Positions 20,521 to 32,976 are shown, counted from the first letter of the stretch. The stretch is 64,000 nucleotides of DNA from Phymatolithon calcareum (GCA_977006965.1 OZ345362.1:434001-498000); one strand, 5' to 3'. The notes: generated by a model from the sequence alone, not told the origin. A program made the numbers and translations.

Positions 20521-22852
20521 ATTTTGGTTCTCTCTCGCTGTAGAATTGAGCAGAGACCCCCCATCTAAAGAAAAGCTTAGATTCTATAGATACGCAATGC
20601 TGCACGAGTGTAATTAGGGACACGTACGCTCTCAGGGATAACATAAAGTCCAGTTACAAGTATTAGTATAGTGTCAGTGAGTGCGCCTTATCTTTTTACA
20701 GGGTGCGAATTTCTCGCTCCTGCTCTGCTTAAGCGGCGATCCTAATCGTATCTTAGACTAGAGCACCTTATTATCGCATAGAGAGAGATCACCCCATTTC
20801 AGAATAAAGAACCTCACCTTATCCTTTTCAGCGATTACAAATCCCTGATGCATCAGACTCAGTGCGAAACAGGTTTCAAAGACATTTGGACGTGGTCTGA
20901 AATCCATTTGAACTACATTTCGATGAGGCTCGACTATAAAAGATGTCAAAACTTCGACGTGAAAGAATATTGCGAGATATTCAGAAGAGATAATGTTCAC
21001 CGTGACATTGTTGGTACGCTCTGCTGTTTCAGGAGAATGAAGGGATATTTCTCGCAGTCAGGTACTAAAAATGTGTCCATTATAGCCGGTTCTTAGTCAA
21101 TGTGTTGAAATGGAATCTTAGATAAGGTAGAGGATGATTCAGCTTTTCGAATGGACAAATCACAAGTGGGTTTGAATCCTATTTCTCATCGCATCTATTC
21201 CAAAGGCGAAAATATTGGAGCAAGTCCCGTAAATGACCAATGAGTTACGCAGACTGTCAAGACGAGATACAGGCACGGAGTCGTCAGGTCGAGCATCACT
21301 TTTCCATATTTTGACCGTGAATTTATGGCAAGCAAGTTTGCTCCATAATTTTTATAATTATTCCTTGCATTCTGCAGTAGGATGAAATAATTACCTCCCC
21401 TTTTCGACGCAAAGGAAACAAGCCTTCGAACAACCCCATATACGTCCCCAGTAATTCTCACACTGCCGGTGTTACAAAAAACAGATACAATTGTCTCCCA
21501 TTTGAACAGATTCAATATCTGCGGGTTTGCTATTTTATCATGGTCGAGAGGGAGTCATCTTCAGTGTTTTCATCGACATTTAAACTTTTGATTAGCGACA
21601 AGTCACTTCTCAGTAGCCCCTCTTTCCCGCATCAGATATATCGTGTCCATCATTAATCGCAAGACTTTCCAAGAGCGAAAAGCAGCTGGAATGTTCGCCG
21701 GTGGTGTTCAATAAGAAGTTACGGGACGGGTTGTCCCGAGTGTAATCATCGCCAGTCCAAGATTGATGGATCCGTCGCTTGCTTTTTATGTTTCTTCGCT
21801 CTCTTCGAACTGTGAAGGCCCGCTTATGGGGACTTCTACACTGTCCGCTGGAGCTCATTACTGATCAAAAACACGGACAAAAAACTAGAGTGAGAAAGGA
21901 TGTTCACTAGTGTTTTATTATAGCGTCCAAAAACTTGCAGTGTACGGAAATGTGCCTTTTGTCAGTGATAATGAACGTGATTATTGTTCCCTCGAAATTT
22001 AAACCTTGCCAGCACCGGAGCATCGAAGATACCAACAAGTCGCTTTGTACACAGTTTGTACATAAATATATTTGGGACAGAATATAGAAAAGACCACAGT
22101 GGGCCATCCATTTCCACTGGGTGGATTACTGTCGCATATGATCTGTACTCGAGTCGTACTGATTGAAGTGTCTGAGTTCATTCAAATTGTAAGGATTATC
22201 GTACGCTTTAGGCAACCAGCGCGTTCTAAGTGCCCGTTTGAATTCAAAGGGCCATCTAGAGCGCACGGAACTCCTTAAAAAGGGAATGTAATCGGAATCT
22301 TCAATCGGTTCAACTCGATTACGGCACGTATACGACAGTTCAATGTCCCATCTCTTCGCAACTGCCTGAACAGAGCAAACGACAACTCACGCGACTTCTT
22401 GCAAAAGCCACAATATCCGTGGCACTCCTCCACAAGATCGAATACGATACAACATCAAGGTGGGTCTTTAAACCCGCGAGTTGCCAATGTGATTTATGAA
22501 CATACGCAGAAGACATTGGCGGTCGTCTTTGCACACTTTTTCCTATTCATGTACCATCAGGCTCCTCTAAAATGCTGTTTAAACTCGATCTAAGAATTCT
22601 TTCGAGCGTCTACGGTCAAGTTTGTCTTCGATTCCCTTTGAAATCTTACAGGTCATTGCAGCAAAAAAAACTATCTTGAACATGAACTTAAATTTTTACA
22701 TTTACCATCATTAAAGTCGCATACTTTTCTCATGAACCTCGCTTCACAATCTTTGCCTATGCAACTCTAGCGGACCCCGACAAGCACGACGGAGCGCTTT
22801 TCCGGTCTTATAACGCGGATATTCGCGGCTATCTCAGCCGCTTATTTGAGAT
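20521..22852. other. No gene recognised
   Basis: Frames up to 106 codons overlap on opposite strands without motifs. A plus-strand frame 20848-21096 and minus frame 21195-21515 are the longest. No repeats shared with the rest of the window were spotted by eye. Confidence 0.3.
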
Positions 22853-23233
22853 ATGGCGCCGAATAAGCGCAGAATAACCTCTGCAGAAGAGATTGATCTG
22901 TCTCGCCAAAAAGAAAACGTTGCTGACTAAGCACAAGGCGACATCATCACACCCAGCACTAATGATCGATCAACTATGAGCCTTTCTACCCAAAAGGTTG
23001 TAATCGGAATCGAACGTATGATACCAATCTTACGCTCACTTTTCAAGAGGAGTGAGGAGCGAACAGTGCAAGGTGTGACAGCGGCCATAAGAGCACAAAA
23101 CGGGCACTTAGAAGGTACTACCATGCAAATCCAAGCGTTGAGCTCGGATGTGGCGGCTTTAGTTCCCTCACCGACTAAAACTGGACGAGGATCGAAGAAT
23201 GTACGTAAAAGACTGGCGAAGGAAGTGGACTGA
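22853..23233 (+). pseudogene. Hypothetical protein with one in-frame stop
   Basis: ATG at 22853 opens MAPNKRRITSAEEIDLSRQK followed by ENVAD, a basic N-terminus typical of nuclear or nucleic-acid proteins. After a TAA at 22928-22930 the same frame continues for 100 codons: STQKVVIGIERMIPILRS, then SEERTVQGVTAAIRAQNG and a basic end NVRKRLAKEVD before TGA (23231-23233). The amphipathic middle and basic ends look like real protein, but I do not recognise it. The stop may be a nonsense mutation or may lie in an intron, though no consensus donor or acceptor is evident. It could be the N-terminus of a retroelement ORF1/gag. Confidence 0.35.
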
Positions 23234-24199
23234 AAATTTTCTTCAACTTCGATATAATGGTCAAAGTTCTTCTTGTTGTGTCCGTTAATTTCTTCGAAGG
23301 AGCCTGCAGTCCAGGAAAGGGAACGCCTTCCATGCGCGCCAAATAATGCATAGCTATTCTGATGTCTGGTCATTTGCAATACATATTGAATTCTATTTTC
23401 AAAGATGGGTTAGGGGCTCCGCATATCTCTTCTCGGTTTCATTTCGTCCGCAAGTGCTTCAGAGAACCTGACGAAGTGCCTAGAACGATCAAAACACTCG
23501 AAAATTTTGGTGGAAGTACCTCTGCCAATCAGGACTGGAGAACTTCGAGAAGTACAGATTGGCGGAAAAATTGTCGAGGAAGGAGACAGAAATGGCTGAC
23601 GACTTCGTACGGATGCAAAAGGGTACTCTAGAAAGCGAGAAAAAAGTCGGCCTGTAAGTTTCCATTATTGTGTACAGATTCGAAGTTGAAAATTTACGGA
23701 AGTGAAGAGACTAAGCACTAACGCAGGTATTTGTTGATTTTTGCTTTCTGCTAACCGACTGGTCGAGGTACTCCTGGTCAGCGCTTGATGATGAGTGTAA
23801 CGCGGAAACGTTGACCAAGGGAAAACCGAAATTGCTCTTCCCACGCCAAACTAGCATGTACACTCCGAGAACAAGCAGCGACTACGCCACTTCTCCTTTG
23901 GAAAAAAAGATTTTCGGTTGCGGCTATGACGTCCCTGTTAAGCCCTCAAAAGCGCGAAAAGATGCGAACGAAGCGAGAGACCCTCCCCCCGCTCTAGTAC
24001 TGAAGCGAGCACTCAATCAATCCTTCAATTTTGTCGAAATTGGTCTCAACTTCTGCGTGATGTACTCTAACTGCCGTTCGCGTAACAGATTTCTCGGAAA
24101 CTCTAGATTTTCGTTGACGATCGTTCACATTATTCTATTGTTCTGAAAGAAATAATGATCAGGGAACTATTTCCACACCCATTTCCAGCCGAAGGTAGC
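23234..24199. other. No gene recognised
   Basis: A plus frame at 23362-23631 and another at 23811-24146 are open but without motifs. Confidence 0.3.
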
Positions 24200-24925
24200 A
24201 CTAATCCTTTTCAATCGCTGACTGATTTACTTCTGGGAACAAAAGAAGGGTCCTGGAAGTATGACGCTCCCACGGAGACCGAACTCGCTTGATACTGCCT
24301 GGGCGCCACAACCGGTTGTCTCCTGTTGAAGCCCTTAAGCGAGGAATGACAAGCCCTAGAAAGTGTTCGGATTACTCTCAATGAAAGATTTTCCAAGGGG
24401 TGCTACACGTGGAGCTCCTCGGGAACAGGACCAGACTTTGTCCGTCAGATTCACAGACACGCACACCCGGCGGCTGTTGCAAACTGGGCACCACGCAGCG
24501 CATGGCCTAAAGTTTGCGTGACAGTCTCGCTAGGGCGCACAGACCCCAGAAACTCTGCAGAGTCCGAGCGTCGGCGACGGAATTTCTTAGATTAAGCTGG
24601 ACGCCGAAGAATTTTTGATCTCCTGCACACGAGTCGAATGCTTGAAGACGCGTTCACACGGAGACACGCCTTTCAGAACGTGCTTGAGACGAGAGGTTAG
24701 CAGCTTATAACGCAGTAAATAGCGTAAAGAGAATCTTTGGTACCCTGGCTGGTTTCAATCCGCAAGCCGATTGAAATCCTCAACCTGTAGACAACTTTTA
24801 GACAGAAATCAGACATCGCACGAGTCAAACACGTGCAACATGTGATTTTTCTCCGGAAGGTTGACAGGAAAGCCTTTCGAGTTGGCATCCGGCGTTTCCT
24901 TTTCGTTGAAAACCCTCCCACGCTT
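24200..24925 (-). repeat. Dispersed repeat family X, copy 2
   Basis: Minus-strand relative of 5713-6300, sharing the same ordered blocks (GTGTGAACGCGTCTTCAAG, TTCTTCGGCGTCCAGC, ACAACCGGTTGTGGCGCC). Divergence is high, roughly a quarter to a third by eye. The frame beginning near 24921 reads FSTKRKRRMPTRKAFLSTF, comparable to the STKKR start of copy 1. No domain recognised. Confidence 0.5.
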
Positions 24926-25226
24926 AATAGTCTTCTGTAGTAGTAGTCAAGCTATCAAACGGCTTGGCAATCCGGTTCTCCACCAGCTGTTCTTGTCCAG
25001 GAGGAGGTTCCTCAGAGATAAATGACGGTGTCTCGAGTCTGTAGAAAGAAAGAGCTCCACAAAGGTCGCCCTCTCTCTGGAGATAGACCGTTGGATGTCG
25101 GGAAAGATATGTCTCCAAAAGTTCGCTTTTATATTTCAAAGAAAACGGCGTGCGAATTCTTTGCCCAACAAGAAAACTTGACCATCAATACCAATACGGA
25201 AAATTACACAAAATTACTTTGAACAT
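24926..25226. other. No gene recognised
   Basis: Short frames on both strands only. Confidence 0.3.
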
Positions 25227-25337
25227 TCACACCTGCACTTTTTTTTAAGTATTGTTTTATTTTGAAGCCTATCAGTTTCTTGCGAACATACAGGAATGGC
25301 TTTCATTAGGCTACCTTCTGGTAGTCACACCTGCACT
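25227..25337 (-). repeat. Short retroposed sequence with poly(A) and 13-bp target duplication
   Basis: TCACACCTGCACT occurs at 25227-25239 and 25325-25337. Between them lie 85 bp that, read on the minus strand, end in AAAATAAAACAATACTT plus an A run. That is a transcript 3' end with a poly(A)-signal-like AATAAA and a tail. It is a 5'-truncated retrocopy made by LINE-type machinery. Confidence 0.8.
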
Positions 25338-26764
25338 GAGAAGTTTGAACATTTAAAGTCCAATAAGATACTCGAGACATCCACACCAGAGCTAAAAAAC
25401 GAGCATTCGCGATGTTAGCAGACAATGTGAACATGTACACTCTCATATCAAAATGTGAGAATGCAGCCGTATCGAAAATGGTTAATTTTCACGATCCTAA
25501 TGATATGCCTTGTGGGCTACACCATTTGAGCGGTTAAGAGTGAAGCTGCGATGAGGCAGGCTACGCGGAGTAATAATTACGCGGATAAGATTGGAAAGTG
25601 GTATGACTGATACAGGTGATGTAACACAGTGAATCAAAGTGAGAATCAAGTTATTCTCCGGACGAAAATTTGCTGTTCGTGTGAATCGAACACGCAATTA
25701 ACAGTGTTAGAATTTATTGGTCGCTATTGACTCATTAGTAGTCAATAGGCGAATCAGAAATCTCTCTGTAGCGCACTCTAACGTAGATAGCCGCGAGAGG
25801 AGAGGCACTACAATAGTGCAAGAGAAATTCATTCAAAATTTTGAGCATTAAAAACGTATTATTGGTCATATACCGCCTTTTGTCAGCAGTGAAACTGGCC
25901 CCAAATGGCCAATCCAACAGTTTATCAAAACTTCCAATGTTAGAATAAACTATTATGAACAAATCATTGTTCATATAGAAATCATTTAAATACAAGGAAA
26001 TCGTATGCAAAAGTAAGAAATATATCACAAGAAATTTCGACGTGGACACAAACGTAAGGAAAATAACTCTGGAAATGACAAGAGATTCGTGCAAACATTT
26101 TCTACCGGCACTATTCCTTCCCGCTGAAGGCAGTCGCCGTCCCCATCTAATACTAATCGAGCTCTCACCCTTCCTCCGTCTCAGGAGAGCGAATTGAACA
26201 CTCTTGTGCAGCTGCTGTCTCTTCCATCGCTTCCCTTTCCCCGCCAAGAGAACATGAGATCAGAAGACCGCGGACTCGATTACACGTTATGTTCCCACAC
26301 CGCCGTGACATACAACCGCGAGGAAAATCGTCAGCGTATTCCATAGCCATTGGTTTCTAGAAGTAAGAACATACCATGAGGAAGTACCAGATTCACGAAT
26401 TATCCCGGGATGAAACGCAAAATTCGTTCTCCGAATGTGCGACGCCTGTTGAACATTTCAATGCCTTACCGCCTATGCACAGTTCGCTTATTACGATTGC
26501 CAACAACGAAGACACAATGGCCTCGTTACTAACAAAGAAAAGCTGGAAGTATTTTGTGTACCTTTCAATCACACTATAAGAAAGTGCGAGACTGTGGGGG
26601 AGTTAATTGTACATTTCTCAATACATCGAGAAATCTCGCATAGCCATCCAATACTGGCACAGCAGGACAATAGTTGCATCAGAATTGTAAAGAAATATCC
26701 CGAACTACATCAGCGTGAGAGAGCCCGAAACTGAACAGCCCATGCAATTTACACGTGCCGTAAC
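25338..26764. other. Mostly unassigned; AT-rich
   Basis: A minus-strand frame 25735-26247 stays open for 170 codons in AT-rich DNA and contains a hydrophobic stretch VIFLTFVSTSKFLVIYFLLL. It lacks a convincing ATG and similarity, so I do not call it a gene. Confidence 0.25.
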
Positions 26765-26774
26765 TCATTGATTG

Positions 26775-27067
26775 ACCACCTGTGGTGTAGTGGTAAAACT
26801 GCCTCCGCGCACCTGTGCGCATATTTCGGTATGGTACAGACAGGAATGTTGAGGTCGCCGGTTCGAGTCCTTTCACAAACAAGAATTGAATTAACCTTCC
26901 GCAAAGGGCACACAGATTTCGCCGTGGAACGGTGTGCAGCAGTATTAGTGCGAAGAAGTTACGCGAGTAGCAGGAAGGGATCCATATCAGGAGCATTGAG
27001 AGGACCCCGAGATGTTGAATAATGTACACTTTTTGTAATTGGAATAACCTGCAATAAACAAACAAAA
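26775..27067 (+). repeat. SINE-like retroposon with tRNA-derived head, copy 2
   Basis: A box TGGTGTAGTGGT (26783-26794) and perfect B box GGTTCGAGTCC (26860-26870) mark a tRNA-related polymerase III promoter. The 3' end reads CAATAAACAAACAAAAAAAC, an A-rich tail. The head (CTGTGGTGTAGTGG...AACTGCCTCC) is closely similar to the 16.28 kb copy. The A-B distance (77 bases) is too long for a normal tRNA, and the stems do not pair, so it is not a functional tRNA gene. Confidence 0.6.
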
Positions 27068-28465
27068 AAACTCATGGACTTCATGATGGATTTCATAAAA
27101 CCATTAGACCAAGTGCCTGGTATTGATTAGTGGCAGAGAGTTGATGACATATTATATTTCATATGACTTTTCAACCCTCCCTCACAACTCGATGCCAGAA
27201 GACTGACGATTTTCTTTGAACGCGTGGATGGAAAAAACTATATATGGAAGAACTCGGAAGCTCACAATCGTGTCAGGCACCTTCCAGTAGTTTTCGGCAT
27301 TTGCTCCATGAACTACTTAGCAATTACTGCCCGAATGGGGCGCATCATCATGAGATTTTGAATACGGAGGGAATACAAATCGTTTCACAATTCAGCAGCG
27401 ATTTCTAGAGTCAGTACCACAGCATACCATAATTTAGGAAGGCATTCGAAAGAATTATCGACACGTTTTAGATGTCTCTGTACTCTTTCCGTAGTACTCG
27501 GAGAAAATTAGTCTTTGCAGAACCCTCTTTAGGAACTAGCTCTAATACTGCGTCCCAGAAACGTATTGCGAGGAAGGACTGGACGCGTGCCAACCATGAA
27601 AGACATCAGACATTTGATTGCTGGACTGTATACAATTCCCGCAGTGACTGACATTTTCGTCAATAGCCATGCCCTTCTCGATAGTTTGCATTGAGATAGG
27701 CACTGGGGTCGAGTTTTCCGTGCGAAATCGCTTCAATCTTGTCTCCTTTTAAACAGCTTCTGAGAGCTTCAGAGTTCCATTCCTGCGTAAATCTAATCCA
27801 AGTCACGCTCTTGCATCACTTCACATTATAAAACAAATGCGGAAGTGACATTGCCTACTACAAGCAAGTGGTCCAATTACAGAGCAGCGTGCATGTTAAT
27901 GTCCTGGTCAAGCTCATATATGTGAGAGTCATTAACGACAACTGTGGAAAAGAAGCTTCGAATGGCAGTAAGCTTAACGACTGGGGCCTTCGTTTAACTC
28001 TAGTCCTTCCCATGCACTTTTCAGAACTCGCTTTCCACGATGCGACCTCGTCATTGTGTTAATCTTTGCAATAGAGAAGGTTCTTACAGGGCTTTCGTTG
28101 AACGAGGGTCCAAGTGTCGTGACGGGGAAGAGATGAGTGCTATTTATTCATCTCACGAGACCAGGAATCGAAATTTTCCGTAAGATTAGCACCTTCCAAA
28201 ATTGCAACACACTCTTGAGAAAACATGTCATCTCAGTTGCAAGGTTATCCAACTCTAAAGCTAGCATAACAAATTATGGAAGTGTGATCCAGAGCACAGA
28301 TGGCTTGGAGACTCGAGGTGAGCGACGGAAAAAATGGGCTTTGCAATAATATACGATTGTTCACTAATATTCTTAGACGAATTTTTCTTGGCGTCAACAG
28401 GAAAATGGATTATTTCAATGTGTTTTTGCTTTCATAAAATGGCGAGATTTGCTCACTTCAGATTT
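27068..28465. other. No gene recognised
   Basis: Only short frames. Part near 28.3-28.46 kb could be eroded Copia sequence continuing from the next feature. Confidence 0.3.
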
Positions 28466-29223
28466 TCTTTCTCCAAATCTGATTCTTCAAACAACATTTC
28501 CGATGTAGACCAGGGTCCAACGAGAATCTCTTCACGACTACTACTGTCGAGTCTCTTCACTATTTCTCAAAATCACGTACGAAGACTTGACGCCAAACAC
28601 GCGCAAGTGTCCTAAGTTGCGAGCAGCACTCATCGAAATGTTTTATGGGGTTGTGTTAGGAAGAAGTCCTCTTGAAGCTCCTCGTTTGCAGACGTGCAAT
28701 GCGGTGGCAAAGGCTTCAGATCAGAATTGGTCTCGGTTTTTCGTGGTAGAGCAGCGAGCGCAACCAGTCTTGAAGCGCGCGTTTCATACGCTTAACTACC
28801 CTATCTTGCCACGGAGGTAAGCGAACGTATGGTGGTGAGGAATGCAGTGATCAGATAGGTACGCCTTGAATCCGCTAGACAGATTGTTTGCTTTCTTTTC
28901 CGTCCTTCGATCGTTCAGACTTCTGCAAGATATGAGATTTAAAAGTTTTCACGTGTGAGCAACAGCGTTCTTTTGGAACTTCTGAAAGTACTCAAAGCTC
29001 TCTGATTTCTTCACATGGTGACCTCCACAGTCCAATTGTCGTAATCATTAATGAAGCAGATGAAATACTGAGATCCTTCATGAGATGGAATATCGATATG
29101 AGCTAGAACCTCAGCATGCGCCATGAGCAGGATAATTTTTGAATGCAAGTCATCCTGCATACGGATCTTGTCCTTTAGAGCAATCGTAGCAGCCTTCACC
29201 AAACCATGGCGTATGCGATACAA
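28466..29223 (-). pseudogene. Ty1/Copia-type integrase remnant
   Basis: Minus-strand pieces in Copia integrase order. HIDIPSHEGSQYFICFINDY (G-x-x-Y-F-x-x-F-I-D-D-Y block) is followed after a frameshift by KKSESFEYFQKFQKN (K-S-E...F...F). Further on comes F-TGA-SEAFATALHV (W-x-EA...A), then LPNTTP and NLGHLRVFGVKSSYVI (TPyE...hLRvFG). Last is RLDSSSREEILVG (K-L-D-x-K-S...ilVGY). The TGA at 28721-28723 sits at the usual tryptophan. RT and gag are absent. It abuts the gypsy element upstream. Confidence 0.65.
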
Positions 29224-29571
29224 GAAGGATCGATATAATCGAAACGTTCGTGGCAGAGCTGTAGAAGAGAAAGTCTGGAAACTTAATCAGCCACAGAATG
29301 GATTAATTTTCGTTTCCATGGACGACCGCGGCGGCGAGGAGTCGGCGGAACAGGCGGAGAAACATCCGGAAGAGTATTGCCTGTTTGCTTCCGCAGACGA
29401 CATCGACGGCGAGGGGTCTTTTGATGAGGGTGCCGAGTGAGCTGCGGAGCAGATTCTGGCAAGGGATGAGGTTGAGAAGCGTTGTCATAGTAAAGAGAAA
29501 GTTTGAAGCTCAATGCTCTTGTGAACGGGAAAACATAGCCGGCGTGGACGTCCTCGGTTCATGGAACGCCT

Positions 29572-30480
29572 TCAGCGGTTGTAGTCACAGTGCAAATAAT
29601 GGTAGAGGAATCGAATCTGAGAAGTTTCCATAGGCCGGATTTGAAACTTTGAAAGCCTTGAGATTGATTTTTGTTCGGACAAAGAGGAACATAGACGAGT
29701 ACTCCAGTTGGAACATTGAACGGCTTGCAAAGACGGTTTGGAATGGTTCTTGGAGAGATGCAGTGCAGCATGAGCCCAAGCAGATTGGATATTGCGCTTT
29801 AGAGTGGAGATATATTCCGCAAGAGAGGTGTCCTGCTGGTTAAACGGGAGGAGAGAGTTCACCGCCAGAAGAGCTGGTTCCCAGCCGTGCATCAAGAAAA
29901 ACGGTAAATGCCCAGTAGAGGTATGGGCTGTTTGACGATATGCCTGAACGACACGGGGAAGGAACTGCGACTTGAGGTGTTCGCTACCTGTGAGATTTTT
30001 TGCGATAGCATCTTGAATAGTCCTGTTCGCACGCTCAACAAACCCTTCAGTCTGAGAATGATGTGGCGGACCAGGAATAAAAGTCAAGCCATAGTCGGAC
30101 ATAAGCTACCGAAACTGCGGAGGCCACAATTTTGGAGCTCTGTCGGTGAAAACGTGGCGGCACGCGTATGACCAGAATCCAGCGATAGCCTTCCGGGGTG
30201 GTAGTTCGAGGTTCGATGATATCCAGCGACATGCGATGCGTAGGTGAGGTGGCCGGAGTGGAACACAACAGTCAGTGTACGTGCGACATGGAGTTGCGAC
30301 TATTGCATGGGTTTCAGAGGAGACAAACATGACAACACCTTTGAAAATCTGAGGCCAGTAGAAATGTCCGGAAATTTCACGCATAGTGCGCAAAGCGTTA
30401 GATGGAAGCGCTGAAGGACATATTCCCGGAGGGAGTGGGGAATAACTGGGCGCAAGAACGAAGGAGAGCGAGAAGATCAC
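29572..30480 (-). pseudogene. Gypsy element 1 integrase
   Basis: MREISGHFYWPQIFKGV (H-x-x-W-P-x-M zinc-domain end) lies in the upstream frame (30480-30106), where the expected C-x2-C is damaged. The core C-terminal half (30102-29572) reads YGLTFIPGPPHHSQTEGFVE and RANRTIQDAI, the P-x-x-H-x-Q-x-x-G-x-x-E-R-x-NRT block with the catalytic Glu present, followed by AYRQTAHTSTGHLPFFLMHG. The first two Asp blocks are not clearly readable. A tail at 29513-29283 has RRRGRPWKRK, an AT-hook-like run. Confidence 0.7.
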
Positions 30481-30702
30481 CTGCTTGATGGGTCTTAGAG
30501 TAGGACGTAAAGTCCAATATACGCGTCAGGATACCTTCGACTATGATGTAACGTGATGAGAGAGATCATAGCTTAGTCTTGTGTTGATCGCGGCAAAGTT
30601 GCAGGGCTCGGGCCTCCGGCGGAGAGAGTTGCGGTAGCTCTTGACTTCTTTCAATGTGCTCGTGCCACATCCGATAATAGGGATCGCGGTATTGGGCGGG
30701 GA

Positions 30703-31497
30703 TCAGAATTGTAGTAGTGAAGAGGCCTTTGACAGTCGGAGAAGCCTGCTCGAATATAAGGGCGATACCGATAGGATTTCGAGCGGATACTTAATAATCG
30801 GAGAAACAGAAGTCAAAGAAACAGGATTCCGGGACAAAGCGTCGGCCACTTGATTACTCGTCCTAGGAACATGTTCGACAGTAAAACAGTAGCTTGATAC
30901 CAAGAGCGACCAGCAAAGCAGTTTGGGAGGCAACGATTGGCCGCGGAGAGCCACTGAAGGGAGGAGGCGTCAGTGCGCCAGACGAATTGGCATCCGTAAA
31001 GATACACGCGAAATCTCTTGAGGGCGTAGGCGAAATAGGAAAGTTCTTTCTCTGGAGTGCTCCAGTCAGATTCACGGTCAGTGAATGCGTGACCTAGAAA
31101 CTGCACAAGCCTGAGCTCGCCAGAGTCGTCATGCTGTTGCAACACAGCGCCTACTCAAATGTCGCTGGCATTGGTGGAGAGAATGAATGGTCTATCCTAT
31201 TGGAAAGGCGAGTAAAGGACTGCGGGAAATGCGGTTTTGAAGTTTAGAAAAGGCACTTGCACGTTTTGGAGTCCAAACAAATTCCGAATTCTTCCCGCTT
31301 AAAGAAACCAAAGGTTCAGCTTTGTGAGCGAGAAGAGGGACAAATCGACGATAGAAGTTGGCGAGAGCGACGAAACTTTTGACAGCCTTCTTCCCGGCAG
31401 AGGGACTTTCGGCACAGTGTGGAGACGGAAAACTCTTGACGGCGTCGACTAATGCCGGTTTGGGAAGTACGTCGTGTTGAGTAACAATGTGACACAT
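30703..31497 (-). pseudogene. Gypsy element 1 RT connection and RNase H
   Basis: FVALANFYRRFVPLLAHKAE (Y-R-R-F-I-x-x-F/Y block) and FVWTPKRASAFSKLQ belong to the RT thumb/connection. The following frame gives FLGHAFTDRESDWSTPEKEL and FVWRTDASSLQWL, the RNase H S-x-x-L/E...E-K-E-L and TD-x-x-x-L blocks. Then VPRTSNQVADALSRNP closes the domain (N-x-x-ADALSR). At least two frameshifts. Confidence 0.7.
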
Positions 31498-32240
31498 GTA
31501 CTCGATATTGGCTGCGCCAATCTGGAAAGTTCAACTGACACTTTAAGAAGCGTGAACAGTTGAAAATAGCATGCAAATCGTTCCCAACGAAGAATGTAGT
31601 CCTTGGTCTTTTGGAACATAGCCGGTGCATTTATCCATCCGAAAGGTAATCGACGCCACTGACACATGCCGGACCGAGTAGACAAAGCAGTCTTCTCTCT
31701 TGATGAGCCGGCCAAAGGCAGTTGATGCAACCCAGGAGCAGCGTCAAGAGTGGTGAAATACTTCATGCCGTGAAAAGAGTCCAAAATGTCATCTAAGCGC
31801 CGTAGCCTATACGTGGCTTGAAGAGTGGCTGCATTGAGGTGGCGGTAATCAATGCAATATCGTATTTTTCCGTTGGGCTTTGACATCAGATCAACAGGGA
31901 AAGATTAGTTGGAACGACTTCCGGCGATAAGGCCTTGTCGCAGCATGTGCTGAACTTGCTCTTCGATGTATTGATGGGCAAGTGGATGGCGACGGAGAGG
32001 AGGACAGCGAATAGGTTGCGTAAGTCCAGTCTCGATTTTGACGAGACGAATATTTCGCATAGTTTCCGGCGCAGACGTGTCCGGTTCGAAAACGTCTGTG
32101 TGGGAGTGAAGCACCGCACGGAGCTGATTGCGCTGCTCAGCAGACAGGTGGGAACGTATCGTAGTCAAAAGTAGGCAACGTTTAGTCAAAAAGGAAAGAA
32201 GCCTCGTCTGGGGCAGGTGATGCCGGCGGTAAAGACACAT
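31449..32240 (-). pseudogene. Gypsy element 1 reverse transcriptase
   Basis: The N-terminal frame (32240-31905) has LRRHPLAHQYIEEQVQHMLR and QGLIAGSRSN, the fingers entry. The next frame (31886-31449) reads KPNGKIRYCIDYRHLNAAT, LDAAPGLHQLPL and WRRLPFGWINAPAMFQ. These are canonical RT blocks 1-4 of Ty3/gypsy. The catalytic Y-x-DD block that should follow is not recognisable (KDYILRWERF then frame loss), so the enzyme is dead. Confidence 0.75.
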
Positions 32241-32574
32241 CCGAGGGTATGTCGGATAAGGATTAATCAGCCTGTTGTTCAGAAATGCGTATAGTCCCGA
32301 GAGGTACTATGTTGACGTCGTGATATGTATGAACGACGGACCAGCGTAGTCCCTTAATTCGCTTTGCCGGAATCGCCATCAGGTTTTCCTCCATAATGCG
32401 CATATGAACTCACTATGTGTCAAACACGGCGTTAGAGACACAGACTTGGAATTGTGCTTTGAAAGTCACGTTCGAGAGAGCCAAAACCACGGGAGAGCGC
32501 GGCGGGGAAGAGAAACGTGCCACCACAAGGTGCTGTTGGCGCGGAACAATCGTCACATCATCGGAAAGAGTGAA

Positions 32575-32976
32575 TTAGGTCTCCGGCACAGGAACAGTGA
32601 CAAAGTAAGCGACGGATGGGTCAGGAGATGGGAACATCACGGACTGGTCGTGTAAGTTTATAACAGCGCGGATGCTGATGAAAACGTCCAAACCGAGTGT
32701 AACATCGAGCGAGAGATTCTCGCAGACGATAACGTTTCTTGTGACAGAAATACGATGTGTGAGCGAAAGAAGAAAACAAGCAGCGCCTTTGACGGATAGA
32801 AGAGATCCGGTGGCAACAAATACAAGCAGAAAGGGATCGAAGAGATTCAGAAATTTGTCTTTGGAACGCATTTTGTGGAACAGAGTTGTAGAGATGCAGG
32901 TGCGCTCGGCGCCAGTGTCAACCAAGGCAGTGACAGAACCATATATCGAGTTGAGGAGCTTGATGGATGTCGTCAA
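32575..32976 (-). pseudogene. Gypsy element 1 aspartic protease
   Basis: A retropepsin-like domain. VTALVDTGAERTCIS carries the D-T-G-A catalytic motif, FLLVFVATGSLLSVKG is a flap-like region, and VTLGLDVFISIRAVIN corresponds to the second conserved I-L-G-x-D hydrophobic block (V-T-LGLD). It overlaps the end of gag in another frame. The core motif is intact even though the element is broken elsewhere. Confidence 0.7.

Noticed and set aside
26775-26870. Functional tRNA gene
   Set aside because: Good A and B boxes, but the spacing is too long and the acceptor and T stems do not pair. The same head recurs in a SINE-like repeat.
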